A DNA stretch of 64,000 nucleotides from Anthostomella pinea. Taxonomy: Eukaryota; Ascomycota; Sordariomycetes; Xylariales; Xylariaceae. Numbering within the stretch: the first letter of the stretch is position 1; each line of letters starts with the position of its first letter. The notes under the pieces are model-generated. The model worked only from the letters and a program-made list of their open reading frames with translations. It was not told the DNA's origin and made no database searches. The translations under genes were made by a program, and so were the position numbers. The stretch covers positions 2,976,001-3,040,000 of the forward strand of contig CAUWAG010000003.1 of the NCBI GenBank assembly GCA_963556695.1, given 5' to 3'. Positions 23,354-33,728 of this stretch are shown here, piece after piece.

Positions 23354-24562
23354 CGGAGATAGGGGGCTATTGTAGCTTGCTGGCAGGTGGGGTGTAGAGA
23401 CAGGTATGTTCCGGCAAGACATAATGAACAAGATCCTTACCTCAAATGGTATATCAAAGACGATCCACCCGGCTTTGGGTGGGTTATTTGAAACGTAATG
23501 AAAATCCATTGGAGGAGAACTAATGATACTGTGGATGTAGGTCTGATGGAAAACTGATCCAGCATTCGAGGTACATGTCGATGGGGAGGTCTTGGTAATG
23601 CGAACTCCAGAGGCAGCTCCCGTTAGGAACACTTGGCTCTGAAATAAACATTCACTAATATCGTCAGCATGCTGTGAAGCGGGCTGGCCAGCAGAATGAA
23701 AGGAATCCCCAAAAACGTATGTGAGTAGGTATTTTATTAATACTTGAAGTTGGGTGTTTGTGGTATGCTGGCCCGATGACAATGTGCATGCCAGAATACT
23801 ACCAGCTTTTCTTACCTGGCAGTCAGTCCTATACGATACATGTGTGCACACAGGTATAACGACCAGGAACGAAGCCGTAAAAATGCCCAAGGGGCCCGGT
23901 GGTGCCCCAAAAATCATTTACCCACCCTCTCCAAGCACACCTCCAGCTCGTTCGGCCGCAGAGCAAACCCCGGATTCTCGATGGTGAACGGCTTGTCGAC
24001 GCCAGTGAAGCGGAAGCGCCGGACCAGCTCCGCGACGATGATCTTGATCTCCATGACGGCAAAGCCCTTGCCGATGCACATCCGGGGCCCGTTGGAGAAG
24101 GCCTCAAAGGCGAACGGCGAGGCCTGCTCGGGCGTCAATCGGTCCCACCGCGACGGATCCGGTGTCCCGGCGTCCTCGCCCCATATCGTCGGGTTGAGCA
24201 TGGGCATGGCCGGCACGACGTCAACCGTCGTGCCCTTGGGGACGAACACGCCGTCTATCGTCAGGTCTGCGTCCGCCTGGCGGTGGCGCGATGTTGCTGT
24301 TGTTGCGTTTTAGTGATTCTGCGCGAAGCACAATCTAAAAGCATGCGAGAAAAGAAAGAGAAAAGTAAATGGGAAAGAAAAAGAGCTAGGAAAACTCACA
24401 TGGAGCATAGAGGCGTAGGACCTCCTTGACGAAATTGTTGAGGTACGGAAGGGCGTCGATATCGGGAAATGGCAGTCCCGGCTATCGCTCAGCGAGCTTG
24501 TCTATCTCGTCACGAAGCTGCTCCTGGATACTGGGGTTCGTCGCCATCGTGTACACGCACCA

Positions 24563-24655
24563 GGCCGTATGGCGCAATGGTCAAATGCGCCTGGTTGTGT
24601 TCTCGTTTGTGCGGTGGGCGACGAGAACAAGTGGGTTCGAATCCTGCTATGGCCC
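24563..24655 (+). promoter_or_regulatory. tRNA-like head of SINE with Pol III A and B boxes
   Basis: The internal promoter boxes are separated by about 53 nt, within the range for tRNA-type promoters. The acceptor and T stems fold as in a tRNA, but the 5-bp anticodon stem and a readable anticodon are replaced by a 9-bp hairpin with a 14-nt loop. The sequence therefore serves as a promoter and is unlikely to be a functional tRNA. Confidence 0.8.
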
Positions 24656-25114
24656 CCTTCTGACCTGGCTTGTGCGAGTCGATAACCAGCACACGACAGT
24701 GGAGAGGCCCCTTATCGCAGAGCCCGATAGCCAAGTAGCTTGTCTCCATAACACCCATTCCTGCGAGGTTTTTCCCTTTGTGGTTTCCCTCGCCAGCAGA
24801 TAACAAACATCTTCTTCACCCACCAATGCGACATATATCGAACGGCTACTGGAACGATATGTACACCATAGGACTGAGGTTCACTGGGTCGTTTTGTCAC
24901 TGGACAGGAGGTTTTTCTGACGGAATCGTGCTTGGGTATTGACTAAAACCATCTGGTCACTCCAGGTTGGTACCGCTATAGCGAGGATAGGCTCGTGCGC
25001 GGATCTGAATGTATCTAGACTGACACCTCTACAACCTTGCGATGCAATGGCTCTGGGAGGCGTGGTTTGCCCTATGGAGGGACTGCATCCACGATAAATA
25101 CAATCAATCAATCA
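24563..25114 (+). mobile_element. tRNA-derived SINE with LINE-type 3' tail, 14-bp TSD
   Basis: This is a 552-bp insert in the P450 I-helix exon, flanked by the 14-bp direct repeat GTGTACACGCACCA (24549-24562 and 25115-25128). The head (24563-24655) is tRNA-like. A 7-bp acceptor stem pairs 24563-24569 with 24648-24654 (one G-U), there is a 4-bp D-stem of GCGC, and a T-arm is present. The A box TGGCGCAATGG (24570-24580) and B box GGTTCGAATCC (24634-24644) match the RNA polymerase III consensus. In place of a normal anticodon arm is a perfect 9-bp hairpin (TGTTCTCGT/ACGAGAACA). A ~290-bp body of unknown origin follows. The last ~165 bp (from about 24950) align with the LINE 3' ends at 22395-22545 and 27040-27190, and the tail is (CAAT)n at 25100-25114. 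It lies opposite to the P450 gene. Confidence 0.9.
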
Positions 25115-25450
25115 GTGTACACGCACCACGTGACCGTGTCAGCGCTGGTCGCGTGGCCTGCCGCCATGAACTGGAGCAACTAGATAGAAAACCGTCGGTC
25201 GCGTCAGCCTTCGTTCGCTCGCACCTGTGGCTCGGAGACGGGAAGATCTTGGCAATGCAAGGCCATACGTACGTGACCCAAGAGGTTGCTCTCCGCGATG
25301 CCTTCGGCAGGCCCGCCCGGCATGCTCTCCTCGACGATGTAGCTCAGCAGATCCCGTGAGTCCCGCTTGAGGCTCTCGTACTTGCCGGACCGCCTGGCCT
25401 CATCGACCTGGCGGTACCTCTCGCGTATCAATTCGGTCAGGGCCTCCCGC

Positions 25451-25975
25451 TGTGACAATCAGGCCTGCAGCTGCGCTAGTCAGGGCTGATGGGATAAAAT
25501 ATCTAGATTCAACGATATCTAAGGAAGAAGAGGCAAGGTCGGAAGACAAAAAAACCGAACACCTTTTAATTTTACTTCTCGTGTCACGGGGCAGATACAA
25601 GCACAGGACGAAGATGCCCATCAATCACTCGTATTGTACAAAAATACTCTGGTAAGGAAAAGGAAGAAGGATCTAACATCCCACCAAAATCTGGTGGGAA
25701 GATAGATCCCCAATTCCGCCCCACTTCTATCTATCCAGCTGTGCAGCGGGGCAACGCGTCCACCCCACCAAGTCACGTGGTGGGAGCGCACGCACCATGA
25801 TGGATGACAAATCCATCACATCTGTGACGGCCTGCACAGACCTTCCCACATGACAAGTGGATACTTCCCAATAGGGGAAGGATCTGACCAGAGGATCCCC
25901 TTAAAGGGGCAACCTCCCACTGTACCTATCTCTCTCTCTCTTCCTTTCCTCTCTAGTCTTGATATTCTCGTCAAT
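25451..25975 (+). repeat. LTR-like sequence truncating the P450 pseudogene
   Basis: It begins TGTGACAATCAGG and shares its first ~90 bp with 500-597 (minus strand) and its middle (25655-25820) with the fragment inside the gypsy protease at 2205-2400. A CT-rich stretch (TCTCTCTCTC near 25930) precedes its end. I could not fix the 3' boundary or find a target duplication, because host P450 sequence lies on the left and copia RNase H sequence on the right. It is therefore not a simple solo LTR but a recombination or deletion junction. The small frames in it are not genes. Confidence 0.5.
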
Positions 25976-27024
25976 AGAGTAATAGCTGCTTGCTACAGGC
26001 CATGTCCCAGCTCCTCAGTATGCTCGCCGTGACAATTATCACTGTATCTTGCTTGTTCACTCTCCAACTGATGATCCCGATACAGAGCTTTATCACGTAT
26101 GCTTGGGAGCTCTTTTGATCGAGGGTGTTGTCTGCAAATGAGGCATCGCTCCAGCATTCAAATTAGATCTTCACCCCCCAGCTGAAGAGCAAAATATCTG
26201 GTTCCTTTCAGATACCCTAGCACGTGTTCAGCGGCTTCAGCATTGGTGGCATTTGCGTTGGTGTTGAAGTGCGATGGTCTGGAAGCGGCGAAAGCAACAT
26301 CCAGGCGTGTGATGACTGCGGCGTACAGGATCGACCCTGTCTTCTTCAGGTACCTATTAGCTGACGCTGGTGAGGCAAGTTCGTCGCTTGGGAGCAGCTC
26401 AAACGGCTTCATCGGAGTGTCTGGCAGTTTCTTGTTTTGGTCAATATGGCTCGTGATCTTGTCAATGTATGATGCCTGTGATAGCCAGATGAGGGGTTGA
26501 CTACGGTCCCTGATGATCTCTATGCCCAGAAACCACTGCAGGGGATCCCCTTTTGTGAGCGTGTAGATGGCCTTGATCTGCTTCATGGTAGCCTCCACTG
26601 CTTTGTGATGGTGTTGTTTAAACGCCACCACTATGTCGTCCACATAGAAGAAGATGATCATGCCGTCCTTGGTGAAACAGCAGGGCTCGTAAGGGGCTGG
26701 CTTAAAACCGAGGCTTGATAGCGTTTTGGTGAAGTGCTTCTGCCATAGCAAGGGAGACTGTCTCAGACCATACAGTGCTTTTTTGAGCAGCAGGATCTTC
26801 CCTGGTTGGCGATGCCCTGGCGGTATCCTTATGTACAGCTCCTTGTCCAAGTCAGCGTTGACGAAAGCGTTCACAGCGTCGTATTAGATAAGTTCCAGAT
26901 CGAATCGAGCGGCGATAGCGACAAAGGCTCTGAAAGATCTGCCTTCGAGTATGAATGCGTATGTATCTTCAAGGATGTTCTTGTTTTGCTGGTCTCCTCG
27001 TACAACGAGACGAGCTTTCCATGT
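25976..27024 (-). pseudogene. Ty1/copia pol fragment (RT-RNase H)
   Basis: Read on the minus strand from the LINE junction at 27024. It opens inside the reverse transcriptase (WKARLVVRGDQ), then DAVNAFVNADLDKELYIRIPPG, LKKALYGLRQSPLLWQKH, and the catalytic YVDD near 26650. It continues through WLSQASYIDKI and VLGYLKGTRYF to a stop near 26158. In another frame the RNase H continues as CWSDASFADNTL...SSQAYVIKL and KQDTV to about 25976. It has at least two stops and a frameshift. It belongs to a copia lineage different from the element at 33313. The 5' half is absent, replaced by the LINE. Confidence 0.85.
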
Positions 27025-30000
27025 GATTGATTGATTGATTGTATTTAACGTGGGGGATCGCTCCTCAGTAGTGCAAACCACGCCTCCCAGAGCCTCTGCA
27101 TCGCAGGGTTGTGGAGATATCAAGATAATAAGTACAGTCAGTCCCGCTCACGAGCCCATCCCCGTTGTTGTAGTGGTATGACTTTTGGGTCATCTATCTG
27201 GTCCTTTAAGAACAGCTATCTATTAGGGACAGATTGTTGAAGAGAACTTGCTCTTCTCAACGAATCTTGCCCATTCCGCGCTCCTCTCTCCTAAGTATTG
27301 TAAACAGGCTGGCCTAGGCGAGTACCTAGGCAGCAGTCAGTTTTTCCCAAGCCTCTTACAAAAGAAAATATGTTATGGTGTTTTCTTCTCACCACAGCTG
27401 CAGTGATTATTTGAGTCTGTATGCCCAAAGTGTTCATGATATCTGGCAAAGTCGCCATGTCCAGATCTGGCCGCTAGAAGTCTGTATAAAGTACTCCTCT
27501 TAAAAGATATAAGGTCTCTTTTAGTTACTGTATGTGAGTATACTTCTTGATACTTAAGTTCTGATTGGTCTTTTTACCATTAATTGAACTCTTTTTTGTT
27601 CTTTTTTTTGAGATCTCTCTTGACCCAAGAGATTATAGGAAGATTTATTGTGTCTGTTTCTAACATGGTACTCTCTTTTGTTAGTGTGTCGGCAGCTTTG
27701 TTGCCATCAATATCTCTGTCCAGGAATCCACTTGACGGTCACTCCAGGAGTGTGTGCTGTGGCAAGTTCTTAAAATCGTAGAAAAATGGTTTGTGATGTC
27801 TTAGGTGGAGTCCCATTGAGCCTATCTACCACTGACGTGTTGTCCAGGCAGACATATAGCTGTTTTCTGTGTCCAATTGCCCTGGCTGCTACAAGACCTT
27901 GGAGAGCACCATGGACTTCAGTATCTACTACTTCTGCTTGGAGAAGTCTGCCCTTTCCCCGGTATATATCTTGTGTAGTGCCGCCTTTCCTGATGGTATA
28001 ACCCCATCCAGTGCGGGTTATGCCTTGGTCGTCTAATTGTGATCTATCTGAGTAGATAATAAGGTTAGTGTTCACATTTCTTTCTTATAACCATTCCTTA
28101 AAGAGCTCTATCTCTTTGTCTTTATTCTTTCAGATTAGGGGCTTTTTTCATGATGGCTTGGTGAGTATTGGTCTCTGGAAGTCAAGGACTAACTGTAAGC
28201 TCCTTTGTAGCCTTGTTAATTCTTTGCGAGCTTATATTTGGAGCCTGCCAACAAGTGGGTATCTCTGGTCTATTTGTCCTAGTCAGAGGCCATGACGTTG
28301 TCTTATTGACTCAGTGAGAACTCCTGCTGGGGGAATCTGTGGTTCAAAGTGTAGGATATGTCCAGGGTGTGTTTCCCAGACTGGCAAGATAGCCCTGATT
28401 GCCGTTTGTAGTATAGCATCTATTGTTCCAAGAAGCCCTTTAATACAACATGCTGATGTCCCACCTAAGCTCCCAACTTTCTCGATTCCTGGGTACCAGG
28501 CCTCCAGGCCGTGTGTAAAAATAGGAATAACACAAGCTTTTATAGCCCTCTTAGTTGACTTTACTAGAAGTCCTTTGACTGTGTTGCATAGTCCTCGAAG
28601 GTGATTTATTACCTTATTAGCTTTCTTAGCCTAGTGAGAAACATCATCTTTGAAGTTTAGTTTTCTATCCAGAGAGACACCTAGCCATTGTATAGAAACC
28701 TTGGCTGTTTTGTTTATTATCCTGTGGCAGACTGGAGGGTTGTCTGAGTTCTTTTTCTTTGAGAAGTGTATGGTCTCAGTTTTGTCAGGGTTAAATTTAA
28801 TAACGTTATTATGTCTCTATTAATTGAGCAAATAAAGATTTTCAAAAGCTTCTATAGCTATTTCCTTAAGGTTCTTTCTAATGCAGAGAGTCACTAAGTC
28901 ATTTATATATTCAAAGCGGCTCTTTTTTTATACCAAGTCGGGCACAGATTGGCTCTGTATACAGCATGTAAAGGATTGGAGAGGCTGGTGAGCCTTGTGA
29001 TAGCCCACAAGTCAGAGCTTTTATATTGGTCACGATACCTTCAAACCGAACCCTTGCGGACCGCTCGGACATGAATGATTAGACCCATCTTATGAGAAAG
29101 CCCGGCCAGCCCTGTTCTCTTATGCAAACCACCAGCCGTCCCATTAGGGCAGCATCAAAGGCCCCTTTCACATCTGACGTGACTACCGTTGCAACGAGGC
29201 CTTGGTCGAGGGCCTGCTCAATATCGTGTATGAGTGCGGCTACCAAGTCGGTGGCAGAGCGCTTTGGTAGAGCTTTAAAATATTGTGGAGCTAGAATTTC
29301 AAGTTTGATAATAAACCAGGTAATTCTTTTTGTGATGAGTCGTTTTAGGCCTTTGCCAAGACATGACAGTGGCGATATTGGTCTGTAGGCCCAGGGATTG
29401 GAATAGTCTGTCTTGCCTGGTTTTGGGATCATCACTATTTCAGCTATTTTGAATGGTTTAGGGTGGTGTCTGATCTGTAGACAGGTCTGGAAGAGGGCTC
29501 TGATATGTTCCCCAATGACTGGCCAGCAAGCTTTCAGAATCCGTACTGTGAGGGTGTCTACTCCCGGGGAGTTGCTCTTGGTTTCTATAGTGCACCCTTT
29601 AGCCTCTTCCAGTCCAACATAGTATTCAAGGGGGATGTGTGGCTTGGGTTGTGTGATCTGAGCAGACCAGGGGTCGATGATATCATTGTCTAAGGTACTT
29701 TGTTCAAACATAGCTGAGCGTAGTGCATTTACCTTGCTCTCTTATGGCTCAAATATTTGGTCTCCTATGATGATTGGAGGGGAACGCAATCCTGTTGACA
29801 GCTTGTGCCAAGAAACGATTCTGTACAGGTCCTTTGGCTCAGTTGCTGAATCAATTAAAGCCTGCCAGTACTCTCTTTTAGCTTTCCAAACCATGCGGCA
29901 AAATTCCTGTCGGGCTGGATTCCGCCCTTCTTGGCTTGTAGTCTGTTTAGAAAGGGCCCTGTATGTCTGAATAGCTGCTTTGTAGTCATTATTCCATCAA

Positions 30001-30469
30001 GTAATGGGCCTAAATTGACGGGGCTTCTTGCCCACTGTCCTGATACAGCCTTGGATCATGTTGATCAAGCTTTGTGTAAAGGTATCCACCTGGCCAGGGG
30101 ATACACCCAGCCGGGGGAGTTCATGAATCCTGGTTTAGACATTATCTGCCAGCTCTTGTAGTTTATCGTCCGGTACTATCTAATGATTGGCCTTGGGGAC
30201 TCGGTCCAGATCTCCCTGAATTGGAATGACTATTTATAATGTCTTATGATCTGAGGTACACTGAAGTGCATTATTGACTGAGGCTTCAGCCATAGGGACA
30301 TCTGAGAACACCAGATCTAGTATATTTCTGTCATTATGTGTTGGGACATCTGGTTCAGAAATCAGATCCAGTCTGTGGTCTGCCATAGTCTGTGCAAGTA
30401 TGACACCACCATGATATCCTGGATTGCTTGAGTCCCAGGATGTGTTGCCAGCATTGAAATCTCCAGCTA

Positions 30470-32397
30470 ACATCTCACCCCCCCCTGCAGACCACCCCCC
30501 CACGGACCACTCTACACCACACCACTCTCATTCAGATGAAGCCATCTACAACCACCACAGTTGCTAAATACACTAAGGTCGTGGTGTTCTAACCATAATA
30601 CAGCTCCCAGAATCCGATTCCGACCCTAAATCTTCACCAGGGACCTCTTGTGGGACCTCTTTGCCTGCAGCGGAGTCCCTATAGACCCTCCTGTTCCTCA
30701 GCTCCATTTTGGCCTCCCTTATGTTAGCCATTGTGACGAATCGTTCCCCTGGTGTTGGTTTGACTGCTTTTCGAGTAGTATTAGCCTTTTTAGCCACTTG
30801 AGCCTCAAACAGCTCACATTTGGCCCGTAGATTTGCAATGGTAGCAGCCTGAACATCCATGGCCTTACCAGCCTTCCGCACTAACAAGCGCTCAGAGGGC
30901 CCCCCAAAGGAAGGGTCCTTTCTTTCGAGCTTTCGAGCACTCTCCCGCAAAGCCCGGCTTCTAAAGGGTGTTGTGACAATGGTTTTAGCTACCATCTCGA
31001 GAAAATCTAGTGTTGTGGCTCGCTCGGAAGCCTTAAAGTCCCTCTGGCGTGCCCTGGCCACCCCTTTGTCTTCCAGAATCACATATTTCGACTTCAATGC
31101 CTCCGCTCTGTTGCGAGGAACAATCCCAGTCTTTTTCCAGGCAATTCTGATGTTGAGGAGCGTCATTGTGTCCTTCCGGGCCTGCTCGTAGCACTCCAAA
31201 ACTTTCTCCTTAGATGGCCTGAGTCCTAGACAGCCGCTGGGCGTCTCCTGGAGTAAGGTCTTTAACCTTTTCTTTACCAAATTGAAGACTCCCATATCTA
31301 ACACCTGGACTACATGGGAGCAGTGAGGTTCATAAAAGATTAACCATACTTTATTTCTTAAGCAGGTGGCTAGGAACTCGTTATTCGTGTGGGAGTCGTG
31401 GCCATCACACACCAAAACCACCCATGTATTGCCGTGGACCTCCCGAATGTGAGGAATAAAGATACGTTGAAGCTATTTGAACGCAATGGGATTCGAGGTC
31501 CATCCATTGGGCGACGTAATAAACCTCCAGTCGGTGAATTTGCCCTCATTTTGGTTGCTAAACCACTGGGCTTGTACGTTAACCCCCTTGAGAATCACCA
31601 GCGGCGGCAAGGTCTCACCACATCCGCTCACACACTCTAGGGCAGTTATCCATTCACCCTTCTCGACCCCTTTCTTCATTGCCGGAGGCCTCGGAGACCA
31701 CCCAATGGGAGTCCCCAACCCCCTGGGCGATTCCCATTTCGTCAACGTTGTACCAGCGTGCTGGCATGAGGTTAACCACGTCAGGGGCGTCACACCGATC
31801 GAAAAAAATGTTGATATTTGCCGCTGTAGCACCATTCACTCGGTTGTAGTCAATAATACGAGACTTCATTATCTTGACTTCCGGGTTTCGAGACAGGAAC
31901 TTGGATGCCCAATTTTTCCCTAATTCTCGAGTATCCCCGGTGGCATAGAGCATCCGCTGGGCCATGAGACGGAACTTGGAGACCGCCGGAGAATATCCTA
32001 GCCGTGCTTGCCCCAGGGCCCAGCTTGCCAGCTTATGTTCGAGATATGGTGAGAGAGCCTGTTAGAGAGCGCTGGTCTCATTCCGCGTTGGGGTGCCAAA
32101 GATTCGTTGGTTGACGTACGAGCGACTGATTTGCCATTCGAGGGCTGACGAGCGGACTGGAGCTCCGTGTTGGATGGCCAAAATGGCGGCTTCAGCTTTT
32201 ATTTGACGGTCGTAAAATGACATCATGAGATTCAGCAGTGGATAAGGATTCAAATAGTGTGCTTTATGAAAAAAAAGATGCAAAAGTGATGGTGTAGATG
32301 GTGGATCACCATAATCCTGGTGGTTGATGAATTACGCGTTTGTGGGTCAGAACGCGCTGGTCCGCGGGAGGGTGGTCCGCAGGGGGGTGGGAGATGT
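30470..32397 (-). mobile_element. Pogo/Fot1-type DNA transposon inside the LINE
   Basis: The element is 1928 bp, flanked by TA on both sides (30468-30469 and 32398-32399). The terminal inverted repeats start ACATCTC, run through a C-run and TGCRGACCACC, and extend about 43 bp imperfectly (30470-30512; 32355-32397). Removing the element and one TA joins the LINE endonuclease in frame as GCVI-AGDFN, which confirms the boundaries. The transposase is described separately. TA target and DD-x-D transposase fit Tc1-mariner/pogo. Confidence 0.9.
30573..32283 (-). pseudogene. Pogo/Fot1-type transposase, broken
   Basis: The N-terminal HTH/psq-like piece is at 32283-32060 (IKAEAAILAIQHGAPVRSSA...ISRSYVNQR). 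A CENP-B-like DNA-binding piece follows at 31965-31850 (GKNWASKFLSRNPEV). The DDE core carries NVDEMG (first Asp), the GEWITALECVSGCGETLPP segment, and CDGHDSH near 31400 (second Asp), followed by HVVQVLDMGVF (third Asp). A long Lys/Arg-rich C-terminus runs to 30573. The reading frame changes at least twice and stops occur, so it is inactive. Confidence 0.82.
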
Positions 32398-32936
32398 TAT
32401 AACGCAGCCAAAAGGTGGAGTCCATACTTCCAGAATGTCATCCACTTCCTGTGGGTTGTCACATGGCCGGTAAACACTGGCAAATGTAATGCCTTGTACC
32501 TTAACCCAGGTGATGTCTCGTGTAGCATAGGGCCGAAATTAATCCGTTTAAAGGTGTTTTTTCACATAGATGAGAGATCTGGGTCGTGTACTGTCGCTGT
32601 CCCAGGAATCCACTGGAGAGTATATATCGTAATTAGGATGTGTCTTTACTCCCATTCTCCTACCTGGTGGTATGCCAACCCAGAACTCTTACACCAGAAT
32701 GATGTCTGCTTGTTCTTCTTTATAGTCAGTCAGATTAATGGCTAATTCTGTAGGGCCTGCACTCTTTTGTGCTCCTGCTGTATTCACAGAATGGACGACC
32801 AGATGTCTGTGTTAATATGTTTGGTTTGATGTACCTAATATTGACGGACAACAATGGTGTCAGTGTCTCTGAGATGAGCTGTATTTATTATATTGATTTG
32901 TATTGTAATGTTTTTATTATTATTGCTAGGCATCGA

Positions 32937-33307
32937 CCCCTTGGTTTCTGCCTGTTTCATTGAAGGCCCTGGATCTGGCTTTTTCTCTGGTCATCCTTAT
33001 TTCCTGGATTTGTTCCCATGTGTGCTTGTGGATAGTACTTTTCACGACCTTGGGACGTGCAGGGCATTTGTCGAAGTCGTCAGCATGAGGCCCCTTGCAG
33101 TTCACACATTTTGGGATTGATTTTTCGTAATTCCCCTGGTGTACTGTGCTGGCGCAACGTGCACATACTTGCTTTTCACACCGGTAGTTCCTACCATGGT
33201 ATCTGAAGCAGCTCGTATACTGGTGAACCTTGGGTGTCTATTGAATGTGCCTCGAGGTCATTAAGTGAGTAAAAAGCGTGAATGGTTTCTTTGCTGCACG
33301 GGGCAGA
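32937..33307 (-). pseudogene. LINE ORF1, 3' part with zinc knuckles
   Basis: Downstream of the copia insertion the same ORF1 resumes. Cys/His clusters (CFRYHGRNYRC, CARC...H, PKCVNCKGPHADDFDKC at about 33200-33080) are the zinc knuckles that end Tad-like ORF1 proteins. The frame ends in a TAG near 32937, just before ORF2. Removing the copia element and one GAGAT copy joins this piece in frame to the upstream part, apart from existing stop codons. Confidence 0.8.
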
Positions 33308-33312
33308 GAGAT

Positions 33313-33526
33313 TGTTGGATATCATACCAGGCTGAGGCTTTTGGGGCTGAATGCGCTAATGGGTTTAGCTTCAGGGCAGTCAGCCCACCCTCAGGCCACC
33401 AGGATCCTGGCGCCATTATCGTATGATTATCTGGTCACCCTGATGGCACACCTGTACATATGGGGGCTTCTCCCCCAGAGATCTTCTTCTCTTTCTTTTC
33501 AATACAGAACGGTTTGAAATCTCACA
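33313..33526 (+). repeat. 5' LTR of copia element
   Basis: It is 214 bp, begins TGTTGGATATC and ends CTCACA. It differs from the 3' LTR by T/C in GGCTTTYGGGG and T/C in TTTCYTTTC. Confidence 0.95.
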
Positions 33527-33728
33527 TGGTAGCATCTCGCTTTCGATCACGACCTTTGCAGATCTTTTGCTGCTGATCATCTATCTCTCTCTTTACTGCT
33601 TCACGAGGATTAGCTACCCTCATTATCGCAGTCCCCTACCGTTCTCCGAATACGAATCTGTTCTTTATAACAGAGGCTTCCTGACGTCGGAAGCCACCTA
33701 TCACGTACCGTATCCCCTTATCACCATC

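Larger units (their letters stand above)
23914..25450 (-). pseudogene. Cytochrome P450 pseudogene split by a SINE, 5' half missing
   Basis: Read on the minus strand. The frame starts abruptly at 25450 next to an LTR-like sequence with a mid-protein segment (LTELIRERYRQVDEARRSGK, RDLLSYIVEES). An intron beginning GTACGT near 25291 and ending in CTATCTAG leads to the I-helix exon (AAGHATSADTVTWCVYT). That exon is interrupted by the SINE at 24563-25114 and resumes as MATNPSIQEQLRDEI, then the K-helix KEVLRLYAP (E-x-x-R) at about 24430. A ~100-bp intron follows, and the last exon holds FSNGPRMCIGKGFAVMEIK (heme ligand Cys, F-x-x-G-x-R-x-C-x-G) ending at 23914. There is also a TAG at 24482-24484. 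The N-terminal half is absent from the window. It cannot make a working enzyme. Confidence 0.88.
27600..32936 (-). pseudogene. LINE ORF2 (endonuclease, RT, RNase H), split by pogo element
   Basis: The endonuclease N-terminal part lies at 32760-32398 (DSDSTRPRSLIYV, VQGITFASVYRPCD) and resumes after the transposon at 30467 (AGDFNAGNTSWDS, then the SDHK end near 30240). Reverse transcriptase spans about 29720-28900, with NSPGVDTLTV, MIPKPGKTDYSN, YRPISPLSCLGK, SDVKGAFDAA and GLSQGSPASPILYMLYTEP. The expected F-x-YADD box reads FEYIND near 28915, so a catalytic Asp is lost. RNase H at 28075-27770 has IYSDRSQ, EVHGALQGL and LDNTSVVDRLNG. The Cys-rich end follows near 27450-27370. Multiple stops and frameshifts mark it as dead. 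Confidence 0.85.

Noticed and set aside
24563..24655. A genuine nuclear tRNA gene
   Set aside because: The anticodon arm is missing and replaced by a 9-bp hairpin, there is no Pol III T-run right after the acceptor, and it begins exactly at a target-site duplication. It is the head of a SINE.
33278..33517. Duplicate 79-residue proteins at 33278 and 38536
   Set aside because: These frames lie within the two LTRs of the copia element.
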